A stretch of 64,000 nt of DNA from Anaeromyces robustus (GCA_002104895.1 MCFG01000220.1:50121-114120), one strand, 5' to 3'; positions 11,128-30,905 are shown, counted from the stretch's first letter. Numbers and translations: made by a program. The notes: generated from the letters alone by a model not told the origin.

Positions 11128-11414
11128 ATTTTTAAATTTTCCTTTTAAAATAATTTTAGATTTCTTTTTTTTCTTTCTTTCTTTTCTTTAAAATTGATAT
11201 AGTTTATTCCTTTTTGCATGAAAATTTTATCCAATTTTAAAAGAAATTGATAATAAAATAAAATATTTCACTTTAAAGTAAAGCAACTTGTATCGTTGTA
11301 ATAAAAAAAATTCTCAAAATCATGTTCTTATTAAAAAAAACTATTATTATTTTCTTATGAGAATATTTTACTTGATACTCAAACAGATATACTTTTTTTA
11401 GTAAATTAGTAAAT
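11128..11414 (-). other. ITS2-like spacer of the rRNA relic
   Basis: Position between the 5.8S relic and the LSU 5' end is exactly where ITS2 belongs. The sequence is AT-rich with T and A runs and shows no other content. Assignment rests on position only. Confidence 0.6.
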
Positions 11415-11523
11415 TAAAAAAGTACAATATGCCATTAAAGATTTCGATGATTCACACTACTTATCACATTTTGCTGCGTTCTTCACAATTGAGAAAACCA
11501 AGAGATCCATTGTTAAATGTTGT
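11415..11523 (-). pseudogene. Truncated 5.8S rRNA relic
   Basis: The plus strand shows AAGATTTCGATGATTCAC, then CTTATCACATTTTGCTGCG, TTCTTCAC and AACCAAGAGATCCATTGTT, the antisense of conserved fungal 5.8S. It is about 109 bp against roughly 155-160 for a functional 5.8S: the segment around TGAATTCTGCAATTCAC is deleted and the 3' end is eroded. No SSU (18S) 3' end was recognised on the far side, so the relic starts within or just before 5.8S. Confidence 0.87.
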
Positions 11524-11882
11524 TTTTTAAAATTATTTTAAAAAAATTTTAGACAAATGAATACAAAAAGTTGTATTTGAAAATAAAAAAAAAATCTTTC
11601 ATTTCAAATTTTTTTTTTTTTTTTTTTTTTTTCTTTTAATTTAATATTAACAATATTATCTAAGTTTTATTTCAACAGAGTATTTTTTAATTTTTATGGT
11701 TGTATTAAAATATCTTTAATGGTATAAACATAAAAGCATTATTAAAAATTACTTATATCCAATTTTTTTGTCTTTAATTTATATCTATTATAAAGTTCAT
11801 TTCATAATAGATATAAAATAATGGGAATTTTAACTTTTGTTTTCATTTTTATTATTTATATCGAATGAATTTTGTTTTACTA

Positions 11883-11919
<37 letters not shown>

Positions 11920-13438
11920 TTTACTTTTCTTTAAATGTCTTTTTTTTATATATATATTTTTATCTTTCTTGCACATTTAAATATTCTGAAATTTTTATAT
12001 TCTAACATCTATTTATTAATTATTCATTATTAACATTTAATTATTATTCTTTATTGATTATGATTATTATAGTATTTTATTATATATTACTTAATAATTA
12101 CACATCTTTTTTTTTTTTAGAACAAATAAAAAATAAATTCAATAATAATAATAATAATAATAATTAATAATAATAATAATTAATAATAAAAAAATTAATA
12201 AATAATATTATTATAATAATTATAACAAATATAACAAATATAGAAAGTAAGGAAGAAAAAAAAAGGGTTATTATATAATCAAAGTATATATATTTATTAA
12301 ATTATTAAATATTACTTAAAATAAATATTATTAAATATTAATAAAAATAAAAAAATTTTATATCAATATGATTCATTTTATTTTATTTTATTTTATTTTA
12401 TTTAAAAGTTTAGGCTCATTGGATTTTTTGTTAATTTTTATTATAATAATTAGAAAAATGAATCTAGAAAATAATATAATAAATAATAATAATAAAGTAA
12501 ATATATATTTAAATATTATTATTATTAACTAATTAACCAATTCTTTATTTTTATATAACTAAATTTTTATCTTTTATTGTCATTATTTATTATTATTTAA
12601 TATAATAGAAATCTTTATTTCATTTCTTTTATCCTTTTTTTTTTTTATTATTAAATCATAATAAATAAATGAATTAGTAATTTAAAAGGAAAAAGTAATA
12701 TTATAATATTATAATATTATGGTGGAATTATTTCCATTTGGATAATATTTTTTATTAATATTAAATATTAATAAAAAATATTTAATTTATTCATTAAAAA
12801 CATATGAACTTTTCTTGTTTTTTTTTTTTTTTTTTACTTTTATTTTAATTTTTTACTCATTTTTTTTTACTTAATCATATTGTAGTACATGAATAATAAT
12901 TTATATTTAAATCATGCTGTATTACATTACAATCCATAATAAATTCATATTAAATACTTATTATTATTTATTATTATTATGAATTATTATTTATTATGGA
13001 TAATATTATATAATTATATAATTATATAAATCATTTTTTTTAACTGATACATATGATTGATTTAATTTGTGTATAACCTATTTATATAATATATTATAAT
13101 ATAATATATATAATAAATATAATTTAATTTAATCTAATTTTATTTAATAATATTTTTTTATTCTCCATGTTTATTGGATACGTTTAATAAATTAATATAG
13201 CATTATTCTCATATATTAAAATAAAGTTTAATCTGTATATAAACTATGAAATGTTACACAAACAGACATCTTATATTAAGTTTATTAATATTATTTTTAT
13301 TTGTTATAATAATAATTTTTTAATTTTTTAATAAAAGTTAATTATTAATATTTTATAAAAAAAAATTTTTTTTTGTTTAAATTTAAAATTTTAAAAAGTA
13401 TACAAAAAATAAAATAAAATTTAAAATAAATAAATGAA

Positions 13439-13469
<31 letters not shown>

Positions 13470-15948
13470 AAATTAATTTTATTTTATTTTATTCTATATT
13501 TATATTTATATATATAATTAGATTAAAAAAATAAAAAAAACAATAATAACGATTTAATTTATAATAAATAAATAAAGTCTTTTTTTTAATAAATTTTTAA
13601 TCTGTAAAAAAAAATAAATCTTAATCTTTCCCAAAAAAATTTATTTTTATATAATTATTAAGGTTTAAAATTCGTAATATTAACTTTTGAAATAATTTTA
13701 TTTTTTATCCTTATTCAAACCTTAAAATATATAAAATTAATTAAATATTAAATTAAAAAGTTTATTTTTAATTTATTAACACTCTTTAAAAATATCTTGG
13801 TAAATCATGTTTTTTATATAAATTAATTAAAATAAAAGATTTGCACGATTAAATTAATAAATAATAATTATTTTAATTTATTTTAAATAATTAAATCTTT
13901 TTTTTATAATTAATATTTTTTATTTTTTAATTTTTTGTTAGTATTTTTTTTTTCCCAAGTTTAAAAATATTAAAAAAATACTTAATGATTATAAATATTA
14001 AGAATAATTATAAATTTCCAAAAAATTCAAAATTCCAAGATTTTTTTTTCCTAAGCAGAATTTAATTATGAGTAATAAGATTAATTGACCTATCAATTCT
14101 TTTATTATTAATTTTAATTTAATTTTTATTTTTATTTTTATTTTTTGTATTTAATATTTTTAATATTTTTTAATATTTTTTAATATTTTTAATAATAATA
14201 ATTAACTAAACTAGAATATATAATTAACTATTATTTATTATTAAATAAAAATTTAGGGAAAAAACATGAAATGAAATGAAATAAAAAAAATGAAATAAAA
14301 AAAAAACTTTTTTTTTCCATTATATTTGTCATTTTATAAAAAAAAATTAATTTATTTTATTAATTTTTTCCTTTTAATTCTTCACTTCCCACATGTTAAA
14401 GATATTCAAGTATTATTATTATAAACAATAAACAATTCATATAAACATTTATCATTTATCATTATATATAATAATATTATAATATTTTATAATTAACTTT
14501 TTTTATTAGATTTTTTTTGTTTTTTTACCATTTTCCATATATCTTTTATTATTTATAAAAGTCAAACAACAGAAAAAAAAAGAATATTAAAATAATAATA
14601 AAAATAATATAAAAGAAAAAAAGAAAAAAAGAAAAAAAAAGAAGATAAAGTTTTATGGTTTATTTATTTAATTTTTAATAAATAAAGTTTTTGATCATTT
14701 TTATTTAATATGAAATAATATTCTAAATTAATTATAGAAAAAAAAATTAATAACTAAATAAATGGAAAAGAATATAGAAATCTATATAAAATCAAATTTT
14801 AAAAAATAAAATAATTAATACTACTTTTAGTTAAAAAATATTTTTTCATTTTTATATTTATATAAAATATAATCATTAAGTATTTAAGAATTTTTATAAA
14901 ATAAAATAAAATAAAATAAAATAAAATAAAATAAAATGTTATATAATAAAAAAAAAGGTTGAATTTTTATAATAACATTTTAATAAGAAAAAATAAAAAA
15001 TGGATAGTAAAAAAAAATTCATTTTATTTTATTTTATTTTATTTTATTATAAAATCTTAATAGTTAAGAATTCAAAAATTAAAATACTTTTTTTTTTTTT
15101 TATAATTTATTTTTAATTAAAATTTAAATTTTTATCATTTTTTGTCTTTTTTTTATATTAAATCATCTTTTTTAGGGAAAATGATTAACATGATTCGCAA
15201 TTGATCATTTTCAAAAAATAATAATAATTAAAGTTTAAAAATGGAAATTAAAAATTGTTGTGTAATTATAAAATTATTATATTAAAAAAATAATGGAATA
15301 CATTTATATTAAAAATAGTTTATTTAAAAAAGTAAATTTATAATAATACTAACGAAAAAAAAAATAAATAAATAAATAATAAATAAATAAATAAATAAAT
15401 AGATAGATAAATAAATAAATAAATAAAAGAAATAAAAATAAATAAATAAAAGAAATAAATAATGATAATAATAATATTAATAATTAATAATAATAAATTC
15501 TAATAAATAATAATTAATAAATAATTATATTAAAAAGTATGATAATAATATTAATAATTTAATATAATATTAATAATTTTGTATATATTATATATATATT
15601 ATTAATATAACAACATCATCCAAATAATTAAATAATAATAAATAAAAAAAAAAAAAAGGGGGGGGACAACAGTTAATATAACATAACATTATAACATTTA
15701 TATATAATATATATACACAACCATGTAAAAATAAAAGGAAAAAAAAAATATAAATAGTTTTGAAAATTTCTCTAAAATAATAAAATTTTTTTTTCCTCAT
15801 TCTATTTTATATTATTAATATTGATTATTAATATATAAAAATTTTTATTATATATATTAAAAAAAATAGAATAGAATAGAATTTTTATAGTATAGAAAAA
15901 ATAAAAAAAAAAAAATAAATATATATATTTTAAAAAAAAAAAATAAAA
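11524..15948. other. AT-rich intergenic DNA, no gene seen
   Basis: 4.4 kb of homopolymers, TA tracts (11888-11914), AAT/TTA microsatellites (12143-12190), TTTTA tracts (12376-12402, 15018-15046), AAAT tracts (13432-13470, 15358-15450) and short inverted A/T repeats. The minus-strand frame at 15588-15800 is a low-complexity artefact. An unusual homopolymer junction of about 13 A followed by 8 G sits at 15646-15666. No tRNA, rRNA or protein gene recognised. Confidence 0.7.
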
Positions 15949-16694
15949 ATGAAATACTTATCTACTCTCTCATTATTATTAGCTGGTCTTGGCACAACTT
16001 TAGTTCGTGCTTATGATGAATGTAAAGCATGTAATGTTGTTTATGTTGAAGGTGATGAAAAATGGGGTGTTGAAAACAATGACTGGTGTAGTAAGTATAA
16101 AAAAAAACATTGAAAGAAAATTTTTATATATATATATATAATATAAAAAAAATTATAAGAATACTTTTATATAATTAGAATATAAACTTATACTATATTA
16201 CATTATATTCTAATTATATAAAAGTAAAGTAAATAAATATACTAATTTATTATTTATTATTTATTATTTATTAATATATAAATAGTAATTCCATCCAAGT
16301 GTGATAATGGTGAAAAGGAATGTTTCGCTTACCCATTATACAACTGTTGTAAAGGATGTGATGTTATTGAAGAATCTGATGAAGGTAAATGGGGTATTGA
16401 AAATGGTTACTGGTGTGGTATTAAAGATTCTTGCTTTAAGACTGACGAACCAGTTGAAGGTAAATATAATATAATAATATATTAATAATAATAATAATAA
16501 ATAATAAATAATAAGAAAAAGAAAAATAAGATATAAATAATAATAATAAAATATAAATAATATAAATAATATAAATAAATAATAACTGTTCATATATTTT
16601 TATATTATATTTTTAATTAATATTTATATTTATTATTAATAATATTTATTTTATACAATAAATATTTCCATATTAAATTAATCCCAAAAATAAA

Positions 16695-16729
<35 letters not shown>

Positions 16730-18081
16730 CTATACAATATAAAAAAAAAAAAATAGAACCAGTTGTTGGAAATGACTACGTTCTTAAGGATGGTTGGTAT
16801 ACCATTAAAAACCCAAATTCTAACAAATATCTTCAAGTTAGTTATGGTAGAGGTGGTGATGCCGTTAATGTTGTTATCGGTTCCAACCCACAAAAATGGA
16901 AACTTGAAAATGTTGGTGATGGTTATGTTACTTTACTTACTATGTATGGTGACTACATGTTAGATGTAGCTGCTGGTGATAGTAAAGATGGTGCTAACAT
17001 TCAAATTTATTCTGCTTATGGTGGTGATGCTCAACAATTTGCTATTATTCCAACTTCTAACGGTAATACTTATGTTATTGGTAGTAAGGTTAGTAATGGT
17101 GAAAAAGTTCTTGATATTGAAAAAGCTAGTACTTCTGAAGGTAGTAATGTTTTACAATGGGTTAATGGTGAAAAAGCTAATCAAACTTGGATTTTTGAAT
17201 CTGTTAGTGCTCCATCTGAAGAAGAAGTTAATCCACCAAAGAGTTCTTCAAACTTCCAATATGAAGCTTACATGCAATACAGAGATGCTCCAGGAAATTA
17301 CCTTAACAGTTGTCCACAAGCTGGTAGAATTATTAAGGAAAGTTACAATGGTATTAATGGTGGTAATAGTTTAAATGTTTACTTACCTTATGGTTATGAT
17401 AAGAATAAGCAATACAATATTTTCTATCTTATGCATGGTGGTGGTGAAAATGAAAATACTATTTTCTCAAGAGATGTTAACCTTCAACCAATTATTGATA
17501 ATTTAATTATGAATGGTGAACTTGAACCATTGATTATTGTTACTCCAACTTTCAATAAATGTGAAGCTCGTACTTTCTACAGAGAATTCCGTGAATCTGT
17601 TATTCCATTTGTTGAAGGTAAATATTCTACTTATGCTAAATCTACTTCTGCTAATGATATTAAAGCTTCTAGAATGCATAGAGCCTTTGGTGGTTTCTCT
17701 ATGGGTTCAGCTTCTACTTGGGCTGTTCTTGTTAATTGTATTGATATTGTTGGTTACTTTATGCCACTTAGTGGTGATAATTGGGAAGCTGATGGTGGTT
17801 ATGGTAAAGCTAAATCTGTAGCTGATGCTATTAACAGAGCTGGTTTTAAGAAGGATGAATTCTATATCTTTGCTGCTACTGGTTCTGAAGATATTGCTTA
17901 TCCAAATATGAACCCACAAATGGATGAAATGAAGAAAATGGATCCATTTGTTTATACTTCTGATTTCTCTAAAGGTAACTTTTATTATCTTGTTGCTCCA
18001 GGTAAAACTCACTGGTGGGGTTATGTTAAACATTATATCTATGATGCTCTTCCATCCTTCTTCCATGAAAAACAAGATTAA
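15949..18081 (+). CDS. Cellulosomal CE1 (feruloyl-type) esterase with two fungal dockerins and a ricin-B domain
   Basis: Three exons by eye: 15949-16090, 16286-16459, 16757-18081 (1641 nt, 546 residues, GT-AG introns). Residues 1-21 are a signal peptide. Two cysteine-rich fungal dockerins follow: residues about 22-54 (ECKACNVVYVEGDEKWGVEN, then NDWC) and 59-98 (CCKGCDVIEESDEGKWGIEN, then GYWCG). These bind cohesin-like scaffoldin sites in the secreted cellulosome. Residues about 112-255 are a ricin-B/CBM13-like beta-trefoil (WYTIKNPNSNKYLQV, then YMLDVAAGDSKDGANIQIYS, then QQFAI, LDIEKASTSEGSNVLQW). After a short Ser/Pro-rich linker the catalytic domain (about 270-546) is esterase D / CE1: YLMHGGGENE, nucleophile Ser420 in GGFSMGS, likely Asp484 in GSEDIAYPN, His524 in KTHWWGY. 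It would release ferulate or acetyl groups from arabinoxylan, helping plant-wall breakdown; the exact substrate is inference. Catalytic domains of this type in gut fungi are usually thought to be of bacterial origin. Both introns sit at the dockerin boundaries. Confidence 0.93.
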
Positions 18082-18712
18082 AAATAAAAATAAAAAAAAG
18101 AACAATTAGTTTTTTTTTTTTTATTTGAAATAAATAAATATAAATAAAATAGATAGATAAAGTTTTTTTTTTTTAATATATATAAAATTTATTATTTTAT
18201 ATATGTATATATAAAAAAAGTTTAAAGTCAAAAAAAAAAAAAAAAAAAATAAAAACAAAATAATTTTATATATATATGTATAATAAATAAAAAAAAATAT
18301 ATTTTGATATATAAAACTTTTTTTTTTAAAAAAAAAAAAGTTTATATTTAAATCAAAACAAATACAAAAGAAAGGAAAAAAAACTTTAAAAAAAAGATCA
18401 TTTAATTTTCATAAAAAAATAAAATAAAAATAAAAATGAGGATTAAATGATTAAAAAAAAAAATTCTTTTTTTTTTTTTTTTTTAAAAGAAAAAAAGGAA
18501 AAAAAAAAAGAATAATTAAGTGTGTTTAAATGACTAAAAACAAAAAGCGTTTAAAAACATCTAAAAGTAAATAAAAAATAATTTTTTATCTTCGTGTTTA
18601 CCTCTATTGTTTAAAATAAAAATATAAAAAAAAATTATTATAAAAAATACTTTAAAAAAAAAAAAAAAAAAAAAAAATAAACAAAAAAAAATTATTTTAT
18701 TTTTTCTATATA

Positions 18713-18755
<43 letters not shown>

Positions 18756-18864
18756 CGAACTTACAATAAAAATTAAAAAATAAAAATTAAAAATTAAAAA
18801 TTAAAAAATTAAAAATTAACATGTTTATAGGTTATAAAAAAAAAAATAAAAAAACCTATGATAT

Positions 18865-18895
<31 letters not shown>

Positions 18896-19039
18896 AATAA
18901 AAAAATAAATTTTAAAAAATAAATGTTTTAAAAAAATAAAGAAAAAATTAATGGGAATGAATTTAATATTATTTAATTATAGTTTTAATAAACATAAAAA
19001 TATTATTAAAAAAAAAAGTTTAAAAATTATATAAAATTA

Positions 19040-19071
<32 letters not shown>

Positions 19072-19450
19072 TAGATTTATTTTGAAACAAAAAGTCACAA
19101 AAAAGTCATGATTACTAATTTTTTTTTTTTTTAATTTTTTTTTTCTAAATCAATAAAAATCAATAAATCTTAAATCATAAAAAAAAACTATGATGATGTC
19201 CACCTTTTTTTTTTTGTAAATCAAATTATTCATCTTTGTATACATTATGTTATGTTGACTTTTTTGTATATTTTTATATTTTTTTTTATATTAATATAAA
19301 TAATTATATTGATATATTATATATATATAATAATAATAACTAAATATTTACATATATATATATATGCAAATACTAAAGAAACAGTTATAAATAAAAAAAG
19401 GAACTTTATATATATATAAAAACGATAGTAAATTATATTTATTTTTTTAT
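18082..19450. other. AT-rich spacer between convergent genes
   Basis: The esterase (plus) and MATH gene (minus) converge here. The sequence is poly-A/poly-T blocks with paired runs able to form A/T stems (for example 18315-18343, AAAACTTTT... with ...AAAAGTTT), plus long A runs at 18655-18676 and 18716-18754. No gene seen. Confidence 0.65.
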
Positions 19451-26271
<6,821 letters not shown>

Positions 26272-26749
26272 TTTTTTAATGTTAAAAAAATAAAATTATT
26301 ATAACTACTACAATGTATTTATATAAGTTCTTTTTTTTTAACTAAATTCTATAATTTAGAATTTCAAACATTAAAATTGATGAAATAAAGAAATTTAAAA
26401 TTAAAAAAAAAAATATATAAATAATTAATAATAATATTTAAATTTAAATAATTATTAATTATTCCTTATAAAAAGAAAAAAAATACTTTAATGATTAATT
26501 TAATTTATTATTATTATTTTATTAGTATTTAATATTTATTCCTATTTAAATTATTTAAATTATTTATTATTATTTAATTATTTAATTAAATCATTAATTT
26601 TTATTTATTGATATTCATATATATATTATTAATATATTTTAATATATGATAATATTTCAATTTATAGATCATAAAAATATAATTTTATTATTAATTAAAG
26701 TTTCATAAATTTAATTATAATAATGGAATAATCCAAATGTTTTAGCAAT

Positions 26750-26765
26750 TAATTTATTTATTGAT

Positions 26766-26804
<39 letters not shown>

Positions 26805-26809
26805 TTGAT

Positions 26810-26876
<67 letters not shown>

Positions 26877-26881
26877 TTGAT

Positions 26882-26920
<39 letters not shown>

Positions 26921-26935
26921 TTCATTCATTCATTC
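26750..26935 (+). repeat. TTTA tetranucleotide microsatellite
   Basis: About 185 bp of (TTTA)n with regularly spaced TTGA variants and an ATTC tail at 26920-26938. The spaced TTGA variants show that longer blocks within the array were duplicated. Confidence 0.93.
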
Positions 26936-27470
26936 ATTCAATTATTTCACATGTTAATTAAAATATTTTTGAATCCCATTATTATATTATATATAATCCC
27001 ATTATTATTATATATAAATAACAATGAATTAAAATTTAAAATTATATCAACATACATAAATTGGTAAAATATATTTATTATATAAATAATATCAATATAT
27101 ATACCAACAAAATCCAACAAAGTTACCTAACTTTATTTATTTTATCATGGTAAACCATGTTAATATCATAACTAAAATATTATTTAATATTTACATACTC
27201 TACGCTACTTATTATGGAAGAGTAAATCTACTTAAATTTCTATCATTTAAATTTATTTTTAGTAAAAATTTTATTATATAAATAATAAATAAATAATAAT
27301 AACAGTAACATTGTTAATAAATAAGTAAATAATAATAAATAAATAAATAAATAAATTAATAAATAAATAAATAAATAAATAATTCATAAGGTTGTTCGAT
27401 ACACAATTTTTTTAATGTTAAAAGTGTTTAAAACTACTGGTAAAATTATTGATTGCTTTTTTATGGCTTT

Positions 27471-27506
27471 TTAATTATGGATTATGTTACACAACAAAAT
27501 CATTAT
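27471..27506 (+). promoter_or_regulatory. Conserved upstream element of hydrolase copy 1
   Basis: A block with core TTATGTTACACAACAAAATC lies about 700 bp before the 28199 start. An almost identical block lies at 31251-31285, at a similar distance before the 31994 start. It is the longest non-simple sequence shared by the two upstream regions. It may be regulatory, or simply part of the segmental duplication; a function is not shown. Confidence 0.45.
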
Positions 27507-28198
27507 CGATTTTTGTTTCAAAAGAATAAAAAAAAATGATTTAATTTCATATGATAAAAACAATTAAAAAAATAATTTAAAATATTTTTTATATTTAATT
27601 ATTTAATTTCTTTTTTTTTTTTGTTGTTGTTGTTTTTTCTTTGTGTTTTTTACTAATTATCTCTAACACTAATTATTATTAATCTAATTATTATTAACCA
27701 TTATTAATCCATTATATAATCATTAACATTAATATTTAAATTTAATAAATAAATTAAATAAAGAGATTTTATATTAAAATTAAATTAAAAAAAAAAAAAT
27801 TAATTTCAATCAATTTTAAATATAAATAAAAAAAAAAATATAAATTTAAATATAAAAAGAGGAAAAAAAGTTTTTTTTAAATTTTTATTAAAAATAATAA
27901 TAAAATCAAATTAAATAAATAGAAAATAATAGATACATAAAATAAAAAAAAAGAAAAGAAAAGAAAAAGAAGATAAAAAAAATAAAATAAAATAAAATAA
28001 AATAAAAAAAATAAAAGAATATATAATAAAATAAAATAAAATTAAATAAAAAAAACAAATACTATTATAAAAATAATAATATAAAAGCAATAATAATAAA
28101 AAAAATAATAAATATAATAAAAATAATAATAATAATCATAAAAATAATAATAATTATAAAAAAAATTAATTAATTAATTAATTAATTAATTAATAAAA

Positions 28199-29152
28199 AT
28201 GGTTTCATTTTCAGGTTCTGTATTTAATTTTCTTGTAACATCTATGTTAAACATTACAGGAATTAAAGGAAATATAGATTCCTATATCTTAAATCATAGA
28301 AAAGAAACATCAGAATTTAAAGCAAAAAAAGGTTATAAAGTTACTTTTAAGAAAATAGAAAAAAATACTCGTTATCTTATATTTCAAAAAGATACTGATA
28401 CCACAATAAAAAAAATACTTTATTATATTCATGGAGGTGCCTATATTATGGGTTTATCTTCTATTTATTATAATTTATCTTATACTTTTTGTAATTTAAA
28501 AGATGATTTAGCCGTTGTTTTATTAGATTATTCCTTAGCTCCAGAATATATTCATCCAACTCAAATTAATGAAGCCATGGATGTATGGAAAGAATTAACA
28601 AAAGAATTTAAACCAGAAAATATTATAGTTGGAGGTGATTCAGCAGGTGGTAATTGTGCCATGGTTTTAGTACAACAAATTGCTAATCAAAAAATGAATT
28701 TACCAAAAGCAGCTATTTTCATTTCACCTGTAACCGATTATAGTAATTCTTTTGAAAGTCATTTTAAAAATTATCAAAAAGATATTTTATTTGGTAATCC
28801 AAAAGAACCTTTAACTAAAGAACATCATGAAAATCTGTTAAAAACCGGTTTAAATAGGTATTATGTAGGTGATATCTCTGTTGAAGATAAAAAAAATCCT
28901 TTAATTTCACCAGCTTTTGGTAATTTTACTACATTTCCTAAATCCCTTTTCTTTGTTGGAAGTGACGAAATGTTATTAGATGATACATTAATTGTTGTTA
29001 ATAAAATAAAAAAAGAAAATAAAAATGCTGAAGTAGAATGTATAGTTCAAGAAGGAATGATTCATTGTTATCCTATATTTACAACTTTAGTATCAGAAAG
29101 TAAACAAGCTCAAGAAAAAATTAAATCCTATATTTTAGAAAATTTATATTAG
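28199..29152 (+). CDS. HSL-family alpha/beta hydrolase (carboxylesterase), copy 1
   Basis: A 317-residue intronless protein of the alpha/beta-hydrolase fold-3 (hormone-sensitive lipase, bacterial class IV) family. It shows the oxyanion-hole HGG motif at 78-80 (YYIHGGAYIMG), DYSLAPEYIHPTQ at 110-122, nucleophile Ser148 in GGDSAGGN, the acid in GSDEMLLDD (Glu257 aligns best with the family acid; Asp256 is next to it), and His289 in EGMIHCYP. No signal peptide or anchor is convincing, so it probably acts in the cytosol on small acyl esters; the substrate cannot be read. Length is normal for the family, and all motifs are intact. It lacks introns and resembles bacterial enzymes, which would fit horizontal acquisition, common in gut fungi, though that needs a tree. 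Copy 2 begins 3795 bp downstream in the same direction. A T-run/A-run inverted pair directly after the stop may act in 3' end formation. Confidence 0.93.
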   Translation: MVSFSGSVFNFLVTSMLNITGIKGNIDSYILNHRKETSEFKAKKGYKVTFKKIEKNTRYLIFQKDTDTTIKKILYYIHGGAYIMGLSSIYYNLSYTFCNLKDDLAVVLLDYSLAPEYIHPTQINEAMDVWKELTKEFKPENIIVGGDSAGGNCAMVLVQQIANQKMNLPKAAIFISPVTDYSNSFESHFKNYQKDILFGNPKEPLTKEHHENLLKTGLNRYYVGDISVEDKKNPLISPAFGNFTTFPKSLFFVGSDEMLLDDTLIVVNKIKKENKNAEVECIVQEGMIHCYPIFTTLVSESKQAQEKIKSYILENLY

Positions 29153-29205
29153 TTTTTTTTTTTTTAAAAAAAAAAAAAAAACATTAAGAAATAAATAAAT
29201 AAATT

Positions 29206-29465
29206 TATATATATAAATAAATATATAAATATATATATAAATAAATATATAAATATATATATAAATAAATATATAAATATATATATAAATAAATATATAA
29301 ATATATATATAAATAAATATATAAATATATATATAAATAAATATATAAATATATATATAAATAAATATATAAATATATATATAAATAAATATATAAATAT
29401 ATATATAAATAAATATATAAATATATATATAAATAAATATATAAATATATATATAAATAAATATT
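29206..29465 (+). repeat. 24-bp AT minisatellite
   Basis: About 11 near-perfect copies of a 24-bp unit, ATAAATAAATATATAAATATATAT in composition (given here only as its 24-base period), directly after hydrolase copy 1. On the minus strand it is open and would give an 8-residue Tyr/Leu/Ile repeat, which I treat as an artefact. A shorter, degenerate relative follows copy 2 (33010-33110). Confidence 0.93.
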
Positions 29466-30205
29466 TAAATCATTAAAAAAAAATTTCATAATCCTATATA
29501 CATCTCCAAATTAAAGAAATATATAATATAACCACTTATATATTCTTTTCATATTGATATAAATTATTTTTTTATTTTAATATAAATTATTTGAGGTATG
29601 ACACTTTTAAGGTTCAGAAAATTTTTAAATAAGGAGAGAATTTTGTTTTAATAAAATTTATTATATTTATTAATTATTTATTATATTTTTGAACTTAATT
29701 TTTGTCTACATTTTATATTAGATATTTTTAATTCTTTTTATACTTTTAAAATTATAATTATTTAATATTTGTATAATTATTTCTTTACCTTATTTTTAAG
29801 GAGAAAAATAAGGAGTTTATAATTATAACTAATATAAATAATTAATCACTATTTTCTATATTTTACCTAATGTTATAAAACTATAATTAATGTAAATAAT
29901 ACATTAATTTATGTATATAATAAAATAATTTTATAGATTTTATGTTCTTATATTATTAATTAATTTCTTAATAAATTTATGTATTGTAATAAAATTTAAT
30001 ACGTATTAAATTATTATATAATTTACATTATATAATAATTTATTGTGGCGCATTATTTACTAATAATTTTAAATTTATGTTTATTTTACTTCATATTATT
30101 TATTAGCTATGTTATTTTTAATTTAATGTAATAATAAATTTATAAAAAATTATTATAATTATCTAATAAATATAATATGTTGTTATGTCATAATAAATTA
30201 TATAA

Positions 30206-30312
<107 letters not shown>

Positions 30313-30750
30313 TATCTATGATCTAAGCATTAATATAATATTCTTTTTAATTGTTGTTGGTTTAATAAACTAGTATATAATTTTTTGGTTTAACTAGAAT
30401 ATACTATATTTATATTATATTTTTTTATAAATAATTATAAATTACAAAAAAATAAAACAAAATTTATTAAATTATATATTTAATCAAAGAGATATTAACA
30501 TTTATGTTATGTGAGAAATACTAAAAAATTCTTTATTATTATTATTGTTATTATTATAATTGTATTGTCACAAAAATCTTTAAAACATAATATATCATAA
30601 TTCTTTACTACTGTTTCTTTTTTTTTTTTTTTTTGTCCAATATAATTATGTGTCTAATCCTCCACACTATCATCATATTATAAATCTTTGAATAATCTTT
30701 TTTTTTTTTTTATGTAATTAGAGTTTTTTATTTTATTTTACTAGTTATAG

Positions 30751-30785
<35 letters not shown>

Positions 30786-30809
30786 AGTTAATTTCAAAAT
30801 AATCTTAAT

Positions 30810-30905
30810 TAATAAATATTAATTTAAAATCAGTTATTGAAAGTATATACTTAAACACAAGTTTTTTTTTTCTTTCAATAACTGATTTTTAATTAATATT
30901 TATTA
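30810..30905. repeat. Long near-perfect inverted repeat (hairpin)
   Basis: Left arm 30810-30843 and right arm 30872-30905 are 34 bp each and pair with a single mismatch; the spacer is 28 nt. The arm core is TCAGTTATTGAAAG / CTTTCAATAACTGA. Unlike most local repeats the arms are not simple sequence. No coding sequence lies inside. It could be the remnant of a small inverted-repeat element, a cruciform, or a small-RNA precursor. Confidence 0.9.

Larger units (their letters stand above)
26272..28198. other. AT-rich intergenic DNA upstream of hydrolase copy 1
   Basis: Contains a TTTA tetranucleotide array (26750-26935) and, from about 27240 on, sequence that is duplicated upstream of the second hydrolase gene. 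From 27950 to 28198 it is purine-rich with AAAAT/AATA repeats and an ATTA run just before the start codon. No gene seen. Confidence 0.7.

Noticed and set aside
29205-29489. 94-codon Tyr-Leu-Tyr-Ile repeat ORF on minus
   Set aside because: Open only because the 24-bp minisatellite lacks stops in that frame.
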